This document shows positions 8,606 through 18,070 of a DNA stretch of 42,261 nucleotides, one piece after another. This stretch comes from Candidatus Auribacterota bacterium (GTDB lineage Bacteria; Auribacterota; JAFGBW01), in contig JAFGBW010000138.1 of NCBI GenBank assembly GCA_016932965.1, forward strand, positions 1 through 42,261, read 5' to 3'. Position 1 is the stretch's first letter. Every line of letters begins with the position of its first letter. The position numbers and the translations under genes were made by a program. The notes beneath the pieces are model-generated. The model saw nothing but the letters and a program-made list of their open reading frames with translations. It was not told where the DNA came from and searched no databases.

Positions 8606-8986
8606 ATGGATATTCTTGTTGTAGATGACGACACGATTTTACTCGAACTGATTACCCAACTTTTTGAACTTCATGGTCTTTCCTGTGAAACGGCAAAAGA
8701 CGGTTTTGAGGCACTCGAAAAAATAAAACAGCATTTTTATTCAATCGTTATTTCCGACATCAGAATGCCAAAATTAACCGGTACCGAACTTCTTCAGGAA
8801 ATACGAAATCTGCAGTCCGCATCCGAACATAAAACTAAAGTCATTCTCATGACGGCCTATTCAACTGCAGAGATCCAGGAAAAATCCATGACCCTGGGAG
8901 CAGATGAATTCATTATCAAACCATTTGATATCAAAGATTTTATGGATAAATTTTATCAAGTTGCTGGAAATAATCCGAATCATTAA
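8606..8986 (+). CDS. Single-domain response regulator (CheY-like receiver)
   Basis: A 126-residue protein made only of a receiver domain. The phosphorylation pocket is complete: acidic residues at D7/D8 (VVDDDT), phospho-acceptor D51 (ISDIRMPKLTG), T83 (LMTAYS) and K105 (IIKPFD). No output domain follows, so it must act through protein contacts, as CheY or Spo0F do. A good Shine-Dalgarno (TAGGAG) precedes the ATG. No histidine kinase is nearby. It converges with the WD40-kinase gene, 76 nt away. A CheX-type phosphatase is encoded 33 kb downstream; a functional link is possible but unproven. Confidence 0.93.
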   Translation: MDILVVDDDTILLELITQLFELHGLSCETAKDGFEALEKIKQHFYSIVISDIRMPKLTGTELLQEIRNLQSASEHKTKVILMTAYSTAEIQEKSMTLGADEFIIKPFDIKDFMDKFYQVAGNNPNH

Positions 8987-9062
8987 GACAAAACTGAACA
9001 ACGGATTTAAATCTTTTTACGCATCCTAACCGTGATGCTTTATTCCTCCTGAACTCCCTGGC

Positions 9063-12000
9063 TTATTTCATCTGTTTATTAAGCTCATCTAATCGTAGAG
9101 ATACCTTTTCAGGATTGACCCAGCCTAGACCATAAGACGAGAGGTCTATCAATAACTGTTTAAAGTCCTTATCATTCCAGTGCGCATGGTCCTGACGAAT
9201 CAAAGCGGATACTATTTGCTCCTTTGATAAATGTTGGTCCTTTTCCGGTTGAAATAAATAATCCGTATGATTGATTAAAAAAATCCTGAGTTGACTATCC
9301 AATTTTTTTTCAACCTCTTCTTCTTGACCTTCATTTACGGCAACAAATGACCAGTCTAATTCATATAATTGAAGCACCTTTGAATGAGCGGTCACTAAAA
9401 AACGTCCATCCTGGCTTAAATCCATAGCATAAAACGGTTCTTCACCCTGTTGGGCAAAAACGCATTGACCTGATTCGACACTCCAAAAACGCAATGTTTT
9501 ATCGGAGGAGGCGGATACGATGAATCTGCCGTCGGCTGTAAAACGAATGATATTCACGGATTCAGAATGATTATCAAAGACCTGCAGGCATCCCCCTGAT
9601 TCAACGTCCCAAACCCGAACGGTTTTGTCCGCCGATGAAGAAACGGCCAATGAACCATCCAGATTAAAAGACGCCATGTGAATGTAATCCGTATGTCCTC
9701 GGAAAGAACGAATAGATTTCCCCTGCCTGATATCCCACAGATACAATGCCGCATCCCACCCGCAGGATAATAAGAACCGGTTATCCGGACTAAAAACGAC
9801 TGAACTGACGTTATCAGTGTGTCCGGACAGATGAAGCAATTCCTGACCGGATAACCTATGCCATACCCTCAATATTCGGTCATAACCTGACGAAGCAACC
9901 AACATACCGTCATGACTAAACACGGCGAATGTGAAGCCCCCTGCATGAGAAATCCATTCCCGTATCATTTCCCCTTTATAAAAATCCCATAGACGCATGG
10001 TTTTATCCGTACTGCAGGATAAAAAATATCGCAGATCCTTCGTGATATCCACGGATATGATCTCCCCACTATGTCCGCTGCAGGTTGTTACACATTGTCC
10101 GGTTCCCGTATCCCAGATACAGATTTTTTTATCTAATGAACCCGAAATCACATATCGACCGTCTTTCACGATACGAACGACACTTATTTTATCCTGATGT
10201 CCTTCCCATTCAAAAAGCTTCCAGATGTGGTCCAGCAAAGCCCTGCGGGTTTTAAATCCCATTATCACACGGAGGCACAACGTCTCCATGTCTCTTTCAT
10301 AACCGGTAGAACGCCTGGCGTCCTCAATCAGACGCAAGGCTTCATCGAGCTTTCCTTCTTCCGAAAGAGATTTGGCATGATAAAGAGTATTCACAAATTT
10401 TGTCTGAGCCCGTTTAATGTGTTCGGGATCTATGGCAGGACAAAACACATAAGGAGCACGCATTTTCACAACAGAAGAACTGAAAAAAGAAAGGTCCCAT
10501 AATCTCATTGTATGATCGGGGCCTCCGGAAAGAATCATATTATTAGCCGGATTCCAGGCAACGCATGTCACTCTCTCCAAATGTCCCTCAAGAACCTGAA
10601 CACATTTCCCATTCAGGAGGTTCCATAACCTTATGGTTTTATCATTGCTTCCGGAAACACACCATTTATTGTCATGACTGACAGACACACAGTTTATCCG
10701 ATCCTCATGTCCGGTCAGAACCTGATAACGCTCTCCCTTTTCAATTTCCCATAATTGAATCTGTTGATCCCATCCTGCAACGGTGGCAGTCCTTTTGTCG
10801 GAGGTGACATCCATCGAATACACCCATGGGACAGATAAATTTATATCATGGACTATTTTCCCTGATTTCACATCCCATACATGAAATATCCCGTCCAAGC
10901 TTCCTGAACAACAATAAAAAAAGTCCTCATACAACTTGACATAAAGCACCCAATGTTTATGCCCGCTAAAAACCTTTAAATTTGTTCCGGTTTTTATCTC
11001 CCATAACCGAAGGGTCCTGTCCGCACTTCCTGAAAGAAGATATTGCATGTTCTTGCTTACACTCAGACAAAGAACAGGGCCTGAATGTCCTTTCAAAACT
11101 TGGACGCATTTACCGGAAGCCCAATCCCAGATACGGATGGTATGATCATAACTTCCTGTGACCGCATATGGACCGTGTATTAGTATGACGGAAATCTGAG
11201 CCTGATGCCCCTCCCATCTCATCGGAGCCTTGTCGGTAAAAAGATCCCAGACCATGAGTGATCCATCCATATTCCCGCTCAAGGCCTTCGTTCCATCAGG
11301 AAAAAAACACAAGGATTGAATCGAATCATTTCCAGTCTGATAGACAACAGCCGAACCGGATTTCCTTACTATTTGCTTTTCCAGAAAATGCAAAGCCTCC
11401 CGGATCTCTCTTCCTCCCCCCAAACGGACAGCGGCATGCAAATGATCTTTTGCCGCTTCCATTTCATTTTCTTCCATGCAAATCAGACCGAACAGATACT
11501 CTTTGATCCAGGGTTTAGATGCCGGCGCCAGCGTCGCTTCACTAACGTCGCTCATGAGTGCTGTCAGCGGGACATCCTTTGAGTAATAATGCAGCAATCC
11601 CATGTTATAAATTGTTTCAGGATGATGGGGATTGACTTTTAAAGATTCCTGAAAAAAATATTCCGCCTCCTTGATTTTACCCATATCAATCATGGAAAGA
11701 GCCCGATTGTTCAGCATATCGGATTTTGCCTGAATCCTGCCCGGCTGATTTCTCGGATAAGATTTATGAAATAATTTGATGTATATATCCCTCAGTTCTT
11801 TCACTACCTCCTCCATCGAATGAGGGCGTTCATCCGGATTAATCTTGAAACAACGTTTTAATAAACCGGCCAATAAATCCGGCATGGGAATAAGAAAAGA
11901 ATTGGATGCAAGTTTGATTTCAAGCACCTTGCCTGCCAAAGTGCCTGAAGGCCATTCAACACCACCAACAAACATTTCAAGAACCGTCACGGCCCAGCTC

Positions 12001-12698
12001 CAAAGGTCAGACCGGCGGGTCACTTTTTCCCTTCTGGACTGTTCAGGCGAACAATAAGAAGGGGTCATACCCCCGAATGTCGCCAGTACGCTTTTACCTT
12101 CTGATGAATCAATTCTATCAATATGGATCTTGGCTGCCCTGGTCAGACCGAAATCCGTCACTTTAGCCGTTCCTTCCGGAGTCATCAGAATATTTTCAGG
12201 TTTCATATCCTGATGAACGATCTGGTGCTGGTGAGCATGTAAAAGCCCCCAACCTGCTTGAATAGCAATATCAATGATTTTTTCCAGGGTGGCATCAGGA
12301 CTGGCCAGGTAAAGATTTTTCTTTTTATCATCATGACGGATCCAATCCTTCAGCGTCCCCCCTTCCAGATACTCAATGAAAATCCTTGGAATATTGTTGA
12401 TTTCACTGACATAGTAACAAGTGACCACATTGGAATGAAGGTCCAGATTGACCCACGTTTCTGCCTCTAGAATAAAACCCTTCTTAAAATCCGGATTCTC
12501 GAATATTTCCCATTTGGGAGTTTTCACAGCCAGAAAACGGTTCCAATTTCTATGCCAAACCTTGTAAACCTTTCCCATCCCCCCTTCACCAAGAATCTCC
12601 CTGACTTCATATAAATTTAAAACGACATCCCCCTTTCGCCATTCTGCATGCTGAATGACGCTAGGCCGGCTGTTTTCAACAAATGTTTCCTCTTTCAT
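9063..12698 (-). CDS. Serine/threonine protein kinase with TPR region and two seven-bladed WD40 propellers
   Basis: A 1211-residue cytoplasmic protein with no membrane segment. The kinase domain (about 30-305) has the glycine loop LGEGGMGKV (36-44), the ATP-anchoring lysine in LAVKTPK (K59), catalytic loop VHQDMKPENI (D164, N169) and DFG at 182-184. The catalytic loop reads HQD rather than HRD, so it belongs to the non-RD class. SPEQ takes the place of APE. TPR-like helices follow (about 325-440). Seven WD repeats run to about 745, ending in motifs such as LMVWDLF, IRIWDWA, LRLWEIK and MRLWDLS. After a helical linker (about 770-835), seven more repeats run to about 1115. The C-terminal 95 residues are helical. 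Its start codon overlaps the stop of the HTH-PilZ gene by 4 nt (ATGA), so the two are translationally coupled. Confidence 0.94.
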   Translation of the reverse strand: MKEETFVENSRPSVIQHAEWRKGDVVLNLYEVREILGEGGMGKVYKVWHRNWNRFLAVKTPKWEIFENPDFKKGFILEAETWVNLDLHSNVVTCYYVSEINNIPRIFIEYLEGGTLKDWIRHDDKKKNLYLASPDATLEKIIDIAIQAGWGLLHAHQHQIVHQDMKPENILMTPEGTAKVTDFGLTRAAKIHIDRIDSSEGKSVLATFGGMTPSYCSPEQSRREKVTRRSDLWSWAVTVLEMFVGGVEWPSGTLAGKVLEIKLASNSFLIPMPDLLAGLLKRCFKINPDERPHSMEEVVKELRDIYIKLFHKSYPRNQPGRIQAKSDMLNNRALSMIDMGKIKEAEYFFQESLKVNPHHPETIYNMGLLHYYSKDVPLTALMSDVSEATLAPASKPWIKEYLFGLICMEENEMEAAKDHLHAAVRLGGGREIREALHFLEKQIVRKSGSAVVYQTGNDSIQSLCFFPDGTKALSGNMDGSLMVWDLFTDKAPMRWEGHQAQISVILIHGPYAVTGSYDHTIRIWDWASGKCVQVLKGHSGPVLCLSVSKNMQYLLSGSADRTLRLWEIKTGTNLKVFSGHKHWVLYVKLYEDFFYCCSGSLDGIFHVWDVKSGKIVHDINLSVPWVYSMDVTSDKRTATVAGWDQQIQLWEIEKGERYQVLTGHEDRINCVSVSHDNKWCVSGSNDKTIRLWNLLNGKCVQVLEGHLERVTCVAWNPANNMILSGGPDHTMRLWDLSFFSSSVVKMRAPYVFCPAIDPEHIKRAQTKFVNTLYHAKSLSEEGKLDEALRLIEDARRSTGYERDMETLCLRVIMGFKTRRALLDHIWKLFEWEGHQDKISVVRIVKDGRYVISGSLDKKICIWDTGTGQCVTTCSGHSGEIISVDITKDLRYFLSCSTDKTMRLWDFYKGEMIREWISHAGGFTFAVFSHDGMLVASSGYDRILRVWHRLSGQELLHLSGHTDNVSSVVFSPDNRFLLSCGWDAALYLWDIRQGKSIRSFRGHTDYIHMASFNLDGSLAVSSSADKTVRVWDVESGGCLQVFDNHSESVNIIRFTADGRFIVSASSDKTLRFWSVESGQCVFAQQGEEPFYAMDLSQDGRFLVTAHSKVLQLYELDWSFVAVNEGQEEEVEKKLDSQLRIFLINHTDYLFQPEKDQHLSKEQIVSALIRQDHAHWNDKDFKQLLIDLSSYGLGWVNPEKVSLRLDELNKQMK

Positions 12699-13444
12699 TC
12701 ATCAATCGCCTTCAGTTTACCCTGAATGAGTTCGTGATATTTGATTCGGTCATCTTCAGAAATGGAAAGTATTTCCAGGCCTGCCTGAAATTGATTGCCC
12801 GGCAAATCCAATTTTTGAATCCACACAATCCGAGTTAGCATGGATAAAATATTATCAAACGTGTTGATTTTTAACTGGAGCCGGATATCAGGAGGGAAAT
12901 ATTTGGTCAAAAGGATCCTCAATCCTCCTTGAGAGATATCCACAAAGGTGATAAAAATCTTTTCACCTTCTATATCACACTCAGAATAAAAATCCGCATG
13001 AAACCGGGTAAACTGCCTGCGTTCAATGTTTCTATCTTCAGTCTGGACCAGTTTTCTTTTAACAGCAACTCCTTCCATCGAAACCCGCTGAACTGGCGAT
13101 TCCTTTTTTTTTGATAAATCAGGAATTTTCCCGGAAAAAGAATGAGCGTTTTCTTCCTCTATTTCCCGCTTTTTCCCCACTTCTTTTTTTGTCGTTTTTT
13201 TTACAGGAACACCGGCTCCTAACGCCTGAATAAAAGGGTCTATATCAAGACCCAGTATATACGCAATCCGCTTTAATTTTCCGACGGAAGGAAGAAGCAT
13301 GCCCTTTTCAACCATGTCGATGTAACGGACAGAAAGAGAGGTTTTCTTAGCCAAGTCATCCAATTTCATCTTTCTGGCCATCCTGGTTTCCATGATACAG
13401 AAACCGATTTCATCTGTCTTGATATCGGGAGAGGGTTCACTCAT
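12695..13444 (-). CDS. XRE-type HTH protein with C-terminal PilZ domain
   Basis: A 249-residue protein with an N-terminal helix-turn-helix of the XRE/Cro type (about 15-70: MKLDDLAKKTSLSVRYIDMV, then GMLLPSVGKLKRIAYILGL), a charged linker rich in Lys and Glu (about 75-125), and a C-terminal PilZ domain (about 138-245). The PilZ domain keeps both c-di-GMP-binding signatures: RxxxR as RRQFTR and the D/NxSxxG motif as DISQGG. This suggests a DNA-binding regulator that senses c-di-GMP. The 3' end overlaps the WD40-kinase gene by 4 nt. An untranscribed-looking gap of 261 nt separates it from the FHA-kinase gene upstream. The DNA target is unknown; the HTH could instead mediate protein contacts. 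Confidence 0.88.
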   Translation of the reverse strand: MSEPSPDIKTDEIGFCIMETRMARKMKLDDLAKKTSLSVRYIDMVEKGMLLPSVGKLKRIAYILGLDIDPFIQALGAGVPVKKTTKKEVGKKREIEEENAHSFSGKIPDLSKKKESPVQRVSMEGVAVKRKLVQTEDRNIERRQFTRFHADFYSECDIEGEKIFITFVDISQGGLRILLTKYFPPDIRLQLKINTFDNILSMLTRIVWIQKLDLPGNQFQAGLEILSISEDDRIKYHELIQGKLKAIDE

Positions 13445-13705
13445 GATGGATCATCACCGGTCCTCAATAAAACAATACTATAGATAGGATAGATTATTCC
13501 ATGAAAAATCAAAAGTCAAAAAGCAAGTATCAAGCATTCAACTGCATGAAAAAAAACAGGATTGAACAGTTCGAATATTTTTTCAGTGAGCGTCTGCCGT
13601 TCAAACCAAATAATGTGAAAAGATTTTGTATTCTCTCTTCTGAATTCTGATTTCATTTCCAAAAAAGAAATGCCGAAAAAGTAGTATGAACGGACAGCCC
13701 TTATG

Positions 13706-15196
13706 TTAGAAAGCTTCCTCAAGCGCTTTTTTGAAATCCAAAGCAGAGGAAAAAGCACTCTCACCTGTATCCCTTAAAGCCGCATCAATCACCTTGGCTA
13801 AAGAAACAGGAACAGCCGGATTCCTCTTGAGTATGGACAATGGTTCGGTTTCAGCCACAACAAGAAAAGGATCCATATTTTCAGGGAAATCCCTCGGATA
13901 TGCTCCGCAAATCATGAAATACAGTGAGGCAGCTAAAGACCAAATGTCCGACTGGACAGAGGCATGTTTAAAATCTAAAAGTTGTTTTCTGGAAACAAAA
14001 GCCGGAGTTCCTGCGGATGATCCTGTTTTGGTGCAATTGCTGAGCCCGGCTTGATTCAAGGCTTTAGCCAGCCCAAAATCAGCGAGTTTGGCTATTCTAT
14101 TTGTCGTTGTTCCGCAAAGCAGAATATTGGACGGTTTTATGTCCCTGTGAACCAATCCGCGAACCTGGATAAGAGTCCCCTCATCAGAAGGATAATCGAA
14201 TTCAAACGTATGGCCATAATGAAGACCGTCCAAGGCCTGTGAAATAACTTGAACCGACTCCATGACAGGAAGAGAACCCGTATTTTCATTCATCCATTGC
14301 TGGACATCCCCCAAATTGCAATATTCCAAAGTAAAAAAAACATATCCTTCATAGCAGGTATGATCATATTGCCGAACAATATTGGGATGTTTTAAAAACT
14401 GAGTGATCCAGCATTCACGAATAAATCGTTTTCTGGATATTTCATCCGAACTGATATGGGGTTTCATCAATTTGAGTACTAACAATCGATCCTTTTCTCT
14501 TTTATGCTGAAGAAGAAAAATCACTCCCATTCCTCCTTCACCCAGAATTTTTTTAACGGTATATCCCTGGATTGAAGCAAGTGTTTTCTCGCCTGCCTCT
14601 TCTGTTAAAAACCTGGCTATCTGGACAGGATTATTCTGACAGGCAGGACAAACAGCTTTGTCTTCTTTTTTCACATGGATCCAGTAAGATAAATCCTTTC
14701 CGCAGTATCCGCAGGGTGAGTTAAAAAAATCCGCTTTTTCTGAAACAGACGAAGGAATTGAATCTACGAATGTTTGTACAAAAGCCTCGGATTTTTCCAG
14801 ATGTGCAGTGCCAGGATGATCCATTTCCCCAAAAAAGGAAAAAATATGAATTTCAAACAGGTTCTTGCCGACCCGAAACCTATCCCCGTCCTTTAAAACT
14901 GAATCCCTCTGAGTATGATTCCGGGCCGGACCATTTTTTAGATCAGACAAGGAGGCAATATTCATCTCATTGATCCAGGTTCCGTTGCTGCTGCCTAAGT
15001 CCCTTACATGAATTTTGGGAGGAACGATATCCAAAAGGCAATGGTGCCTGGAAACACCTTTATTTTCACTGGAATCTGGAAGGACTATCCGGCAATCTTC
15101 CGCACGACCGATCATGCAGATGACAGGTTCATTGAATTCAAACTCCTGTCCTGCCAAGGAGCCTTCCACGCTTTTGATGATCACTTTTGAATTCAT
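13706..15196 (-). CDS. FHA domain-zinc ribbon-serine/threonine kinase
   Basis: A 496-residue protein (from ATG 15196) with three parts. The FHA domain (about 5-115) binds phosphothreonine and keeps GR (30-31), SRHH (49-52) and GSSNGTWIN (68-76). A Cys4 zinc ribbon follows (C162, C165, C183, C186). The kinase domain (211-496) has LGEGGMGVIF, the lysine in LVLKLMK (K242), HRD at 350-352, DFG at 373-375 and GTPAF. The usual APE glutamate region is replaced by VSRKQ. An ATG at 15223 would add nine residues; neither start has a good Shine-Dalgarno, and 15196 fits the FHA domain start. It lies about 80 nt downstream of the acyl ligase gene and two genes before the WD40 kinase, suggesting a phospho-relay group. 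Confidence 0.9.
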   Translation of the reverse strand: MNSKVIIKSVEGSLAGQEFEFNEPVICMIGRAEDCRIVLPDSSENKGVSRHHCLLDIVPPKIHVRDLGSSNGTWINEMNIASLSDLKNGPARNHTQRDSVLKDGDRFRVGKNLFEIHIFSFFGEMDHPGTAHLEKSEAFVQTFVDSIPSSVSEKADFFNSPCGYCGKDLSYWIHVKKEDKAVCPACQNNPVQIARFLTEEAGEKTLASIQGYTVKKILGEGGMGVIFLLQHKREKDRLLVLKLMKPHISSDEISRKRFIRECWITQFLKHPNIVRQYDHTCYEGYVFFTLEYCNLGDVQQWMNENTGSLPVMESVQVISQALDGLHYGHTFEFDYPSDEGTLIQVRGLVHRDIKPSNILLCGTTTNRIAKLADFGLAKALNQAGLSNCTKTGSSAGTPAFVSRKQLLDFKHASVQSDIWSLAASLYFMICGAYPRDFPENMDPFLVVAETEPLSILKRNPAVPVSLAKVIDAALRDTGESAFSSALDFKKALEEAF

Positions 15197-15274
15197 AACA
15201 ATCAAAAATAATAAGGAATTCATATCACGAAACAGACAGATGAAGCTAATACTTTTTTAATTCAGAATCCGTTC

Positions 15275-17926
15275 TTATATTTTTTCCTTCAAGGCTCGGT
15301 AGTCTGTTTTACCTGAGCCCAGTACTGGAATGGAGTCCAATTTAATGATACGGCGGATATGGTTAATCGGACCCAATCCTGACTGGCGGATCCATTCATT
15401 CACCTGGGCACGGTCCGCTTCCTTGACGGTAAAAAGGATCAGTTCAGGATGTTCTAAATCCGGTGACGCTTCAACGGCAATCACAGAACCTTCGTCTTTT
15501 TCGGAAGTAAAACGGGGAATCAATACCGACTCAATGGCTGGAAGAGAAATCATTTCCCCTCCCAATTTCACAAATCGATTCAGTCTTCCCTGAAAAAACA
15601 AAATACCCTCTTGATTTTGTCTGACTAAATCGCCAGTGCGGTACCATGCTTTATCACCCCATTCAACAAATGGGGAATCGCCCGTATAGTTCAAATAACC
15701 TTTGAAAATACTGGGCCCGCGCACCAGGAGCATTCCTGTTTCTCCCGGTTCAACTTCTTGATTTGAATCCATATCTAAAATAACAAATTCAATAGAGGAA
15801 AGAACGTGACCGATTGAATAGGAAACTGGATCAAGAAAATCATTCATAGAAACAACCGGAGAACATTCCGTAATCCCGTAACCTTCGACTATTTTCATGG
15901 CTGGACACAGAATCTTCAATGCTTGATACAGATGCTCAGGGCATTTCTCAGCCCCTGTTACAGCAAATTTCAAGGAACTCAATTGATCCTGTCTGGAAAC
16001 CCTCACAATACCCGAAAGAAAAGTAGGAGTACCGGCAAGGATGGTCGCTTTAAAATTATCAATGAGCCCAGCTAAAATAGCGGATTCCATTGGATTCGAA
16101 TGAAACACTGTTCGCAGTCCAAGACAAAGCGGTAAAATCAGAGTGACCGTCAGACCGAAAGAATGAAAAGGCGGCAGCATCCCCATCAAGACATCTGAAC
16201 GGTTGAATTTCCCCAGTTTAAGCATATCTCTGATATTGGTTAATATATTTTGATGGGACAACGGAACTGCTTTGGGCAGGCTTTCTGATCCGCTGGTAAA
16301 CAGGACTGCTGCCGTTTCAGGCACAACAGATGAGCGAAGATGAGAACATCTGGCCAGTTTGTATTGAAGAATGGCTCTGATTTTTTGTTTCCAGGTGATG
16401 GATCCGATCAAATCCTCAACAAAAATAAAACGATCCTGCAACGCTTCGAGACTAATTCCCTGTGAATTCAATTTAGTCACAAGTGATTTGGCTGTCAGAA
16501 CTTTTTTGACTCCAAGCAGATCGAGAGAATGGTTGAGGTTCCTGATTCCTGTAGTCCAATTAATCATGACCGGTATTTTTCCGCCAAACAGACAACTCAA
16601 ATAAAAGATAACACTTCCAACTGAGGCAGGGGTCATGAGGCCTATATAGCTTCCTTCTAATTTGCCTATGACAGGCGCCAAAATATTGATTCCTATAAGA
16701 ATTTCAGAAAATTTTTTTTCACCGGTAATGAGGTCAGAAAATATCATTTGACCGGGATTCTTCAGCGCTTTTTCCAAAAAGGCACTTGTGATGGTTTCTT
16801 CATCAGGCATATTCAATCGTTCCGTGGAAGTGACATCCTCAAACCATTTTTTAGCCGGCGTTTTGATATCGGCCTTCAGAACAGAAATGCCTTTTCCCGA
16901 GGCCGCAAGCAGTACATCCTGAACGGATTTCAATGCATCAGGTGTCCCCACGGAAAATCCGAATTCCTTTTCTATCCAGGAAACCAGTTCCGCGATGTTC
17001 AAACTGTCCAAACCGAGATCAGATGATAATTGATCTTGATCATCAAACTGTTTTTTTCCAGACATTCGTTCCAGTTCTTCGAACACAATCTGGCATGTGG
17101 CCTGGGGCACTTTTGTTACGTCTCCTTTCATGCAGAGACAGGTTGGTTCGGGCAGTTCCCTCATTGGTTCCTTTTCCCAAAAAAAATAGGACACATACGT
17201 ATTTTTCCATGCCCCGCTATTAAAATAATCTTCAATATAATGATTGACTTCCAAACGGTCCGCTCCCCTAGGAAAATCTGACGGCTCCAGAAACTCATAA
17301 AGTAATTTTCTCCGGGGCATGAAAAAAAAAGCGTTCAGCAACAGATATTGGAAGCCTTTGAATGCGCTTCGTCCGAATTTGGGTGCGGTCCGGTCAGGAT
17401 AATAACCGTAGCTGAAACTGCTTCCCCATAATCCATTTTGTCTGACTAGCACGATTCTTATTTCAGGGACTTCTTTGAGTATCGTTTCCACTGCGCTGGC
17501 GGCGCCAAGAGTTTCCAGAGAAGTGCGTTTGAGATGTCCGGCTGGATAAAGAAGCAGATTTTCTCCTTGTTTCAATCCTTCAATAGTCGTGGCGAGAATT
17601 TCTTTTGTGAAGCCGGCGACTCCTCCTCTTTCTAGATTAGGAAGCGTTCTGACTCCGTACCATCTGGCGAACGAACGGATCACAGGGCGGTTGATTTGAT
17701 ATTCATCCGCCAGGGTCCTGGGAACAAAATCAGCGTACAGATGACAAAACATCAGTACAGGGTCTATCAAGGCCGGATGATTGGAAAGGAACAGGATGCG
17801 TTTATTCCCCCGGGACAAAACGCTGTCTAATCCTATGATTTCCCAGTTATATCTTAATTGAAGAGACAGGCGCACCAGCCTGACAAGAAAATTTTTCAAT
17901 AAAAACAGAAATGATTTTTGGGGCAT
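15275..17926 (-). CDS. Acyltransferase-acyl carrier protein-acyl-ACP/CoA synthetase fusion (Aas-like)
   Basis: An 883-residue three-part enzyme. The N-terminal PlsC-type acyltransferase (about 28-240) has the catalytic motif SNHPALID (H50, D55). An acyl carrier protein domain (about 270-345) carries the phosphopantetheine-attachment serine in LGLDSLN (S308). The C-terminal AMP-forming ligase (about 370-883) has LFTSGSESLPKAVPLSH (about 543-557), GYGITECSP, WYRTGDLV, RLNRFVKLGGEMIS and the catalytic lysine in GSGKTDYRAL. The enzyme likely activates a fatty acid, loads it on its own ACP and passes it to a lysophospholipid or similar acceptor. This is like E. coli Aas, but with a built-in carrier. 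It starts 145 nt downstream of the RHS gene, so it may be co-transcribed with it. The acceptor substrate is unknown. Confidence 0.9.
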   Translation of the reverse strand: MPQKSFLFLLKNFLVRLVRLSLQLRYNWEIIGLDSVLSRGNKRILFLSNHPALIDPVLMFCHLYADFVPRTLADEYQINRPVIRSFARWYGVRTLPNLERGGVAGFTKEILATTIEGLKQGENLLLYPAGHLKRTSLETLGAASAVETILKEVPEIRIVLVRQNGLWGSSFSYGYYPDRTAPKFGRSAFKGFQYLLLNAFFFMPRRKLLYEFLEPSDFPRGADRLEVNHYIEDYFNSGAWKNTYVSYFFWEKEPMRELPEPTCLCMKGDVTKVPQATCQIVFEELERMSGKKQFDDQDQLSSDLGLDSLNIAELVSWIEKEFGFSVGTPDALKSVQDVLLAASGKGISVLKADIKTPAKKWFEDVTSTERLNMPDEETITSAFLEKALKNPGQMIFSDLITGEKKFSEILIGINILAPVIGKLEGSYIGLMTPASVGSVIFYLSCLFGGKIPVMINWTTGIRNLNHSLDLLGVKKVLTAKSLVTKLNSQGISLEALQDRFIFVEDLIGSITWKQKIRAILQYKLARCSHLRSSVVPETAAVLFTSGSESLPKAVPLSHQNILTNIRDMLKLGKFNRSDVLMGMLPPFHSFGLTVTLILPLCLGLRTVFHSNPMESAILAGLIDNFKATILAGTPTFLSGIVRVSRQDQLSSLKFAVTGAEKCPEHLYQALKILCPAMKIVEGYGITECSPVVSMNDFLDPVSYSIGHVLSSIEFVILDMDSNQEVEPGETGMLLVRGPSIFKGYLNYTGDSPFVEWGDKAWYRTGDLVRQNQEGILFFQGRLNRFVKLGGEMISLPAIESVLIPRFTSEKDEGSVIAVEASPDLEHPELILFTVKEADRAQVNEWIRQSGLGPINHIRRIIKLDSIPVLGSGKTDYRALKEKI

Positions 17927-18070
17927 TTAATAAATCCAAGAAACAACCACCTTCTGATGGAAGATAAACAGTATTTTTTTCTTGATCCTTGATTGCATAT
18001 ATAAATAATCCGTGATGGAGAGATTCCCATTTTATACACCGGGTTCTGCCGGCAGGATTGAATGGATTCC

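Noticed and set aside
13516-13764. Minus-strand frame between the FHA kinase and HTH-PilZ genes
   Set aside because: It overlaps the end of the FHA-kinase gene in another frame, and the composition is that of non-coding AT-rich DNA.
9063-15223. Kinase-based phage-defence island
   Set aside because: Kinases are present, but no nuclease, defence-type ATPase, integrase or other defence gene accompanies them; signalling is the simpler reading.
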